This document shows positions 59,864-64,000 of a stretch of 64,000 bases of DNA, piece after piece. The notes below the pieces were generated by a model. It had not been told where the DNA came from and made no database searches. It saw only the letters and a list, made by a program, of their open reading frames with translations. The position numbers were made by a program, and so were the translations under genes. How positions within the stretch are numbered: the first letter of the stretch is position 1; each line of letters starts with the position of its first letter. Origin of the DNA: Peptococcaceae bacterium. Lineage in GTDB: Bacteria > Bacillota > Peptococcia > Peptococcales > Peptococcaceae. The stretch covers positions 1-64,000 of the forward strand of contig CAAETY010000066.1 of the NCBI GenBank assembly GCA_900759105.1. Reading direction: 5' to 3'.

Positions 59864-60946
59864 TCACACGATGAGAAGTGATTTTGGTGAGGTGGTAAGG
59901 TTTTCGTGTCCACCCTCCGTTAAAACAATCAAATCTTCAATGCGAACACCGCCAATGCCCGGTACATATAGCCCCGGTTCCACACTGATAACGGTGCCTG
60001 CCGGAATTTTCTCTTTCACATTGCGTGAAAAACGTGGTTCCTCGTGGATATCCAATCCGACACTGTGCCCCAGCCCGTGCCCAAAGTAACTTCCAAAGCC
60101 TGCTTTGTCAAAGATAGCTTGCACGTGGTCCTGCATTTTTTCACCGACTACACCGGCTTTTGCCATTTTAAGCGCTGAGGTTTGTGCCTTTAACACGAGA
60201 TTATAGAGATCTTTTTGTGCCTCACTCAATTCTCCGACACCGACAGTGCGTGTCATATCTGAGCAATAGCCCTGATACACACAGCCAAAGTCAAACACCA
60301 CCAAGTCGCCGTTTTCAATCACCTTGTCGCTGGCAACACCGTGTGGCATCGCTGAACGTACCCCGGAAGCTACAATGGTATCAAAACTCAAACCACTTGC
60401 CCCTTCACGGCGCATTGCCAATTCTAATTCAAAAGCTGCCTCGCGTTCGGTCATTCCCGGGCGCAAGATAGAAAGCACGTGTTCAAATGCTTTATCGCCA
60501 ATATGTTCTGCGGTACGAAGAAGCTCGATTTCATCGGCATCCTTTACGGCACGCAGCTTTTCAACAGCACCTTCAACAGGAATCAAGTTGACACGTCCGA
60601 AGTAAGATTTTAATCGGTCATATAAATCAAACGACAGGTCTTTGCGTTCAAAGGCCAACACCGCCCATCCTTGTTGCTCACAAAGTTTTGCAATGCTTGC
60701 CGGTGGAGTATATCGTTCTAATTTTACCAAACTAAAATGGGTACTTTGTTGACGTGCTTGGAGTGTATAACGAGAATCCGTTAGGATAAATGCTCGGTTT
60801 TTACTAATTACGAGATAAGCGAAAGTTCCGGTAAAACCGCTTAAATAGCGAATATTAGAACGACCGGAGATCAAAATCGCGTCGTATGCATCCCCCTGAT
60901 CAGCAAGCCAAGCCTGAAATCGTTTTAATCTTGCTTCATATTGCAT
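59864..60946 (-). CDS. pepP: Xaa-Pro aminopeptidase (M24 family)
   Basis: A 360-residue metallopeptidase that removes residues before proline. An N-terminal creatinase-like domain (1-130) is followed by the pita-bread fold with metal ligands in VFDFGCVYQGYCSDMTR (two Asp), GHGLGHSVG (His), VEPGLYV (Glu) and RIED (Glu). I chose the ATG at 60946, ten bases after GGAGG; a TTG one codon earlier is possible. Next to efp, as in many Bacillota, and downstream of the pilus genes. Confidence 0.93.
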   Translation of the reverse strand: MQYEARLKRFQAWLADQGDAYDAILISGRSNIRYLSGFTGTFAYLVISKNRAFILTDSRYTLQARQQSTHFSLVKLERYTPPASIAKLCEQQGWAVLAFERKDLSFDLYDRLKSYFGRVNLIPVEGAVEKLRAVKDADEIELLRTAEHIGDKAFEHVLSILRPGMTEREAAFELELAMRREGASGLSFDTIVASGVRSAMPHGVASDKVIENGDLVVFDFGCVYQGYCSDMTRTVGVGELSEAQKDLYNLVLKAQTSALKMAKAGVVGEKMQDHVQAIFDKAGFGSYFGHGLGHSVGLDIHEEPRFSRNVKEKIPAGTVISVEPGLYVPGIGGVRIEDLIVLTEGGHENLTTSPKSLLIV

Positions 60947-60962
60947 CAACTGATAGCCTCCT

Positions 60963-61874
60963 TTAATTCAATTGTTGGAGCATTAAATAGAGTACGCGGT
61001 CTGTCTTGGGGTTGGCATTTTCCGGCAGCACATGAATATCAAGGCCACCGACCTGCTCCTCATCTTCGTCATCCTCAACAGTCGGCGGATGCGGCATATA
61101 GATGGTACCCTCGATACGCTTGAGCACATCGAGGTCAGCATCCTCTGCGAGATAAACCTTATTCGCTTCTAATTTAACGCCCTCGTCGATTGTCAGTTTA
61201 CCATCAATCCACGCTTGTTCGCAACTTAAATCATGCCGTAGTGACAGATTCCCTGTCGCAACCACATTTCCCTTGACATGCAGCGTTGTTTGAACGGTTG
61301 CGCCAACGTTTACCTGTTCCCACCCGGTAAGAAGCAGACTGCCTTTAAGCGGTGCTTTTAACGCACGTCCGCCACCAATTGTAATGCCACCGTCGCACAA
61401 ACAAACGATGTCCGACGCTTGATGATTGCTGAGCCAACGATTGCTCACATCTTTTTCCATACCGCCAAAGAAAAGTGCACGAGAAGACTGCTTGAAATTT
61501 AACCGTGCTTCCTTTGGAATCGCTAATAGCTCTACAGTGTGAAAGCGTGCACTGCCATCGTCAAGCCTCGACGCCGAGCAAAGCACCACACTGCGTGGCT
61601 GTACCGCTTGGACGCTGAGCTTGCGATGCTGCCCGGAAATAGGTGTATCCGCAAGAATAACATGCCCCACGATAAGTGGAGCATTGCTTTCATTTATACT
61701 ATGCATGCCGTCCTGCAAGGCTGTACGATGGAGCTGTTCCAGCTTTACTGAGGCCACCTGATTGCGTGACGTTGCCTTTGTGAGCGTTGCCACCTCAAGG
61801 CCTGCCACCAATACAATTGCCAAAAGGGCGCATGCCACCAATGTTATTACAAGCATATTGCCACGTCGCTTCAT
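60963..61874 (-). CDS. Pilus-locus membrane-anchored protein with repetitive beta region
   Basis: A 303-residue protein with a basic N-terminus, one hydrophobic helix (about 7-29, MLVITLVACALLAIVLVAG) and an outer part. Residues about 150-270 show short repeating polar/hydrophobic steps (KGNVVATGNLSLRHDLS and similar) like a beta-solenoid. The end is acidic (VEDDEDEEQ). It resembles PilX-like minor components next to pilin genes, though the prepilin Gly-Phe-Thr cleavage motif is absent. AAAGGATG precedes the ATG at 61874; a 38-codon longer frame overlaps the next gene. Same strand and order as the assembly genes, so probably one operon. Confidence 0.6.
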   Translation of the reverse strand: MKRRGNMLVITLVACALLAIVLVAGLEVATLTKATSRNQVASVKLEQLHRTALQDGMHSINESNAPLIVGHVILADTPISGQHRKLSVQAVQPRSVVLCSASRLDDGSARFHTVELLAIPKEARLNFKQSSRALFFGGMEKDVSNRWLSNHQASDIVCLCDGGITIGGGRALKAPLKGSLLLTGWEQVNVGATVQTTLHVKGNVVATGNLSLRHDLSCEQAWIDGKLTIDEGVKLEANKVYLAEDADLDVLKRIEGTIYMPHPPTVEDDEDEEQVGGLDIHVLPENANPKTDRVLYLMLQQLN

Positions 61875-61888
61875 ACGCCCATCCTTTC

Positions 61889-62275
61889 TTATAATTGATA
61901 GCTCACGCTCAAGGTGCTTTGAGTCTCTTCCTCTGTTTTGAATTGAACGGAGAGAATGCCGCGGAAATGCCCCTCTGTTTCGAGCCAATTGTAATAATCT
62001 TGCAATGGTTCACGTGCTCCTACCACATTTAGACTTCCTTGAAGGGTATCCTTGGCAATGTGCATAGAAACCAGTTGCAGCTTTAGCTCTTGAGCCTTCA
62101 TTGCACACGCATAGACTGCCTCCGCACTTTCCCATGGCGCTTCAGCGTCTGAGATTGTTTCAACTTGCGCTTCCTTTGGACTTGGTGGCGTTTGCCACGC
62201 ATCCCAGACCTCTGTCCAAAACAAAAGCCCTAATGCCAAAAGCAACGCATAGATATAGCCTTTACGAATTGTCAC
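61889..62275 (-). CDS. PilO-like type IV pilus assembly protein
   Basis: A 128-residue protein: a short basic N-terminus, one membrane span (about 6-22) and an outer domain with a predicted helix followed by a strand-helix-strand fold (about 65-128), the PilO/GspM layout. The start overlaps the stop of the PilM-PilN-like gene (ATGA). In pilus systems PilN and PilO pair on the outer face of the membrane and link to cytoplasmic PilM, which fits the position here. Sequence similarity is weak, so the call rests on topology and context. Confidence 0.6.
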   Translation of the reverse strand: MTIRKGYIYALLLALGLLFWTEVWDAWQTPPSPKEAQVETISDAEAPWESAEAVYACAMKAQELKLQLVSMHIAKDTLQGSLNVVGAREPLQDYYNWLETEGHFRGILSVQFKTEEETQSTLSVSYQL

Positions 62276-63399
62276 GGCGTTACCCTCCCATCTAAAGAAA
62301 TCTCTACTACAAATTCGTAGTAATAACGATCGTCCGCTGTTTTCTTTGCAAGGTCGAGCAACAACGGATGAAGCGCTGCTTCGGCTTCGTCCAAACGCCG
62401 CATATAATCCGCAAGGTCCAACACCTCACTGCAACGTCCATGAATCGCCAACGCACCTTCCGATGCTTCTTGGCTCAAAATTGTAATGCGTTCACTTTTG
62501 GCTTGATAAGCGCCTTCAATCAAGGTGCTATAGTGACTTTTGGTAACGACCGTGCGCATTGCCTCCTCTTCTGTCGTTTCTTCAAGTGGCACCGGACGTG
62601 CTTGCAATGCCAGCCATAATAATCCCGGCAAAATCACGCACCCCAAAAGCAATGCCATCAAGGGTCGATTCGTTTTTGCAACCTTCATGCGAGCATGCCG
62701 TGTCTTTTTCAAAGTGCTTTCCGTCAGCATGCCCTCATGAAGTGTTGCTTCATTTGGCATATACAACGTGGTACACGTTGGTGCCAACCCCACATCTTTC
62801 GTTGCTTCAAATACAGTCATTTGCAAGGTTGTAAAATCTCGCCCTTCTGTCGCGGCACTGTTTAACACCACGCCGTTTTTAATGGCGAAAACAGCGGTCC
62901 ATAACGGTGCTTCCAAATTGTAAATGCCATCATTGACAGGCGCATCGCAAAAAGCCAGCGCACATTCTATTGCAGAAACCCATTGTACGCGCCCTCCGAA
63001 GCTACCAAAAACCGCCTGCCATGCTTGAAATGTCGATTTTGCTACACCGCTTACCGCCTGTATTTCTTGTCCGCTTGTATTTTTCTCATAGGGCACGGTT
63101 CGCAACAAAGCGGCCTGTTCGTTTAATGCTATCATAAGTGCATTTTCCGCCATGGCGCGGCGTTCGTGGGCTTTTCCCTGTAGTGGCACCGAAGGTCTAC
63201 ACCGCCTCACAACAGTTTCCGGTAATACAACCAATAATTTTGCACGCTTGTCAATGCGTGCATTTTTTATATTTTCTTTTAACCATGCTTCCACGTTTTG
63301 CTTCAAAACAGTTTCACGCCACGCCGGCTTCTCCGCATCAAAGGAGGCAACCGCTACCTGCGTTGGATCACGTTCTTCATAAAATAATATTGTTTGCAT
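62272..63399 (-). CDS. PilM-PilN-like fusion (GspL-type) pilus assembly protein
   Basis: A 375-residue protein. The cytoplasmic N-terminal half (1-245) looks like an actin-like PilM/GspL domain (VLPETVVRR, ENALMIALNEQ, WVSAIECALAF). A single membrane span follows (about 249-267, PLMALLLGCVILPGLLWLAL) and then an outer domain of about 100 residues with a PilN-like helix-strand pattern. Most type IV pili encode PilM and PilN separately; one chain as in GspL is less usual. AGGAGG lies upstream of the ATG. It is coupled to the PilO-like gene. Confidence 0.65.
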   Translation of the reverse strand: MQTILFYEERDPTQVAVASFDAEKPAWRETVLKQNVEAWLKENIKNARIDKRAKLLVVLPETVVRRCRPSVPLQGKAHERRAMAENALMIALNEQAALLRTVPYEKNTSGQEIQAVSGVAKSTFQAWQAVFGSFGGRVQWVSAIECALAFCDAPVNDGIYNLEAPLWTAVFAIKNGVVLNSAATEGRDFTTLQMTVFEATKDVGLAPTCTTLYMPNEATLHEGMLTESTLKKTRHARMKVAKTNRPLMALLLGCVILPGLLWLALQARPVPLEETTEEEAMRTVVTKSHYSTLIEGAYQAKSERITILSQEASEGALAIHGRCSEVLDLADYMRRLDEAEAALHPLLLDLAKKTADDRYYYEFVVEISLDGRVTP

Positions 63400-63408
63400 G
63401 CTTGCCTC

Positions 63409-64000
63409 CTATTCGTATGCCGTCGTTAGTGGGATATTCCGTTCACATTGCACCAGCAGTCCCTCTTTGGTACGCCCACTTAGCACCACTTTGATGCTGT
63501 AAATCTCGTCTGCCAAAGAACAAGCCGTAGCATTTTTATCGTAGTAATACACCGTAAGGCCCGCCGGATGTTCTGATGGTCCGTTCAAATAATATACTAC
63601 CGGTTGATTGACACCGCTATGCGTATCATCCTTTTGCGCACGCAAAAGCGACATATTCGGATGCGGTCGCTCCGGTGGCATATCTTGCGCGATATCGTTT
63701 CCGCTGCTGCCAACGCGATATTTCATCTGTCCGCGATTATGGTGATTTTTTGAATCAATCATCCAAAGGTGCAGTTCTAAGGTTTGTGGGGTCTGTTCAA
63801 GCGTTCCGGCTGTTTCCCACATGCGTACATCGATACCCGATGCCATGCGCACGTCCTCTTCAATCAAGTCCAACGCTTGCTCAAATTGCTCTCGTATCAC
63901 CTGTTCGCCCAAACCGGCACGTGCTGTACGCAGGGTAAAATTACTAATATTCCCTACTGCCACTAGTACAATTGCTGCAATTGCCAGCGCACACAACAAC
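63409..64000 (-). CDS. Prepilin-like protein (PilW/PulJ type), cut at its N-terminus by the window edge
   Basis: At least 197 codons; the start lies beyond position 64000. The visible N-terminal part LLCALAIAAIVLVAVGNISN is the hydrophobic half of a type IV prepilin helix, whose cleaved leader and GFTL-type motif would lie just outside. The rest (globular, with the VRMASGIDVRM segment) resembles minor pseudopilins of the PilW/GspJ kind. It ends about ten bases before the PilM-PilN-like gene on the same strand. Confidence 0.72.
   Translation of the reverse strand, partial: LLCALAIAAIVLVAVGNISNFTLRTARAGLGEQVIREQFEQALDLIEEDVRMASGIDVRMWETAGTLEQTPQTLELHLWMIDSKNHHNRGQMKYRVGSSGNDIAQDMPPERPHPNMSLLRAQKDDTHSGVNQPVVYYLNGPSEHPAGLTVYYYDKNATACSLADEIYSIKVVLSGRTKEGLLVQCERNIPLTTAYE

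Noticed and set aside
1..64000. CRISPR array, prophage, rRNA or tRNA genes
   Set aside because: No regularly spaced repeats, phage structural genes, rRNA segments or complete tRNA cloverleaves were seen on reading both strands.

Overview
The window looks like a chromosomal segment of a low-to-mid GC anaerobic member of the Bacillota, in the Negativicutes/Peptococcaceae part of the phylum. This rests on gene content: DnaD/DnaI replication loaders, Rex, an FprA-type flavodiiron protein, pyruvate carboxylase, a YerC/TrpR-like regulator, AgrC/LytTR signalling, a YtoI-like CBS protein and type IV pilus assembly genes. The species cannot be named from the sequence alone. I see no tRNA or rRNA genes, no CRISPR array and no intact mobile element.

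Region by region. 1-2.4 kb: a tandem pair of alkaline-phosphatase-superfamily phosphodiesterases, one cut by the window edge. 2.4-5.9 kb: a minus-strand cluster of dnaI, dnaD, a P-loop/Asp23 fusion and sfsA. 6-7.8 kb: yerC-thrC. 7.9-8.2 kb: a 6S RNA gene with its own promoter. 8.2-19.5 kb: a sugar acetyltransferase, then hisS-aspS, then the chain recJ-relA-dtd-MBL, in which RecJ is fused to HIRAN and RecQ-type helicase modules. 19.5-26.6 kb: pyc, a D,D-carboxypeptidase, radC-maf and rex. 26.8-34 kb is on the plus strand: fprA, tyrS, and a five-gene folate operon (folC-folE-HD protein-folP-folBK) preceded by a structured, terminator-bearing leader. 34-36.8 kb: a putative metal ATPase operon with two small companion proteins, behind several perfect palindromes.

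36.9-45 kb is accessory-like. It holds small membrane proteins, two secreted proteins whose promoters share the same pair of LytTR-type direct repeats, the LytTR response regulator and AgrC-like kinase that probably drive them, a DUF554/Crp pair and an ECF sigma/anti-sigma pair. 45-50 kb: a class-M-like sirtuin and a MacB/FtsX-type ABC exporter. 50-60.9 kb returns to housekeeping genes: a coiled-coil protein, rsmD, recG, a lone plus-strand HAD phosphatase, coaD, dnaE, ytoI, a CD1247-like zinc ribbon protein, efp and pepP. The window ends in type IV pilus assembly genes, including a PilM-PilN-like fusion, and runs off the edge inside a prepilin-like gene.

The most promising undescribed items are four. 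(1) The pseudoknot-like leader with terminator upstream of folC. (2) The two-promoter LytTR regulon with identical spacing. (3) The HD-domain protein inside the folate operon, where a dihydroneopterin triphosphate phosphatase is otherwise missing. (4) Several unannotated small genes, notably a 50-codon minus-strand gene with its own promoter and terminator. Starts given here were chosen from ribosome-binding sites and often differ from the longest open frame.
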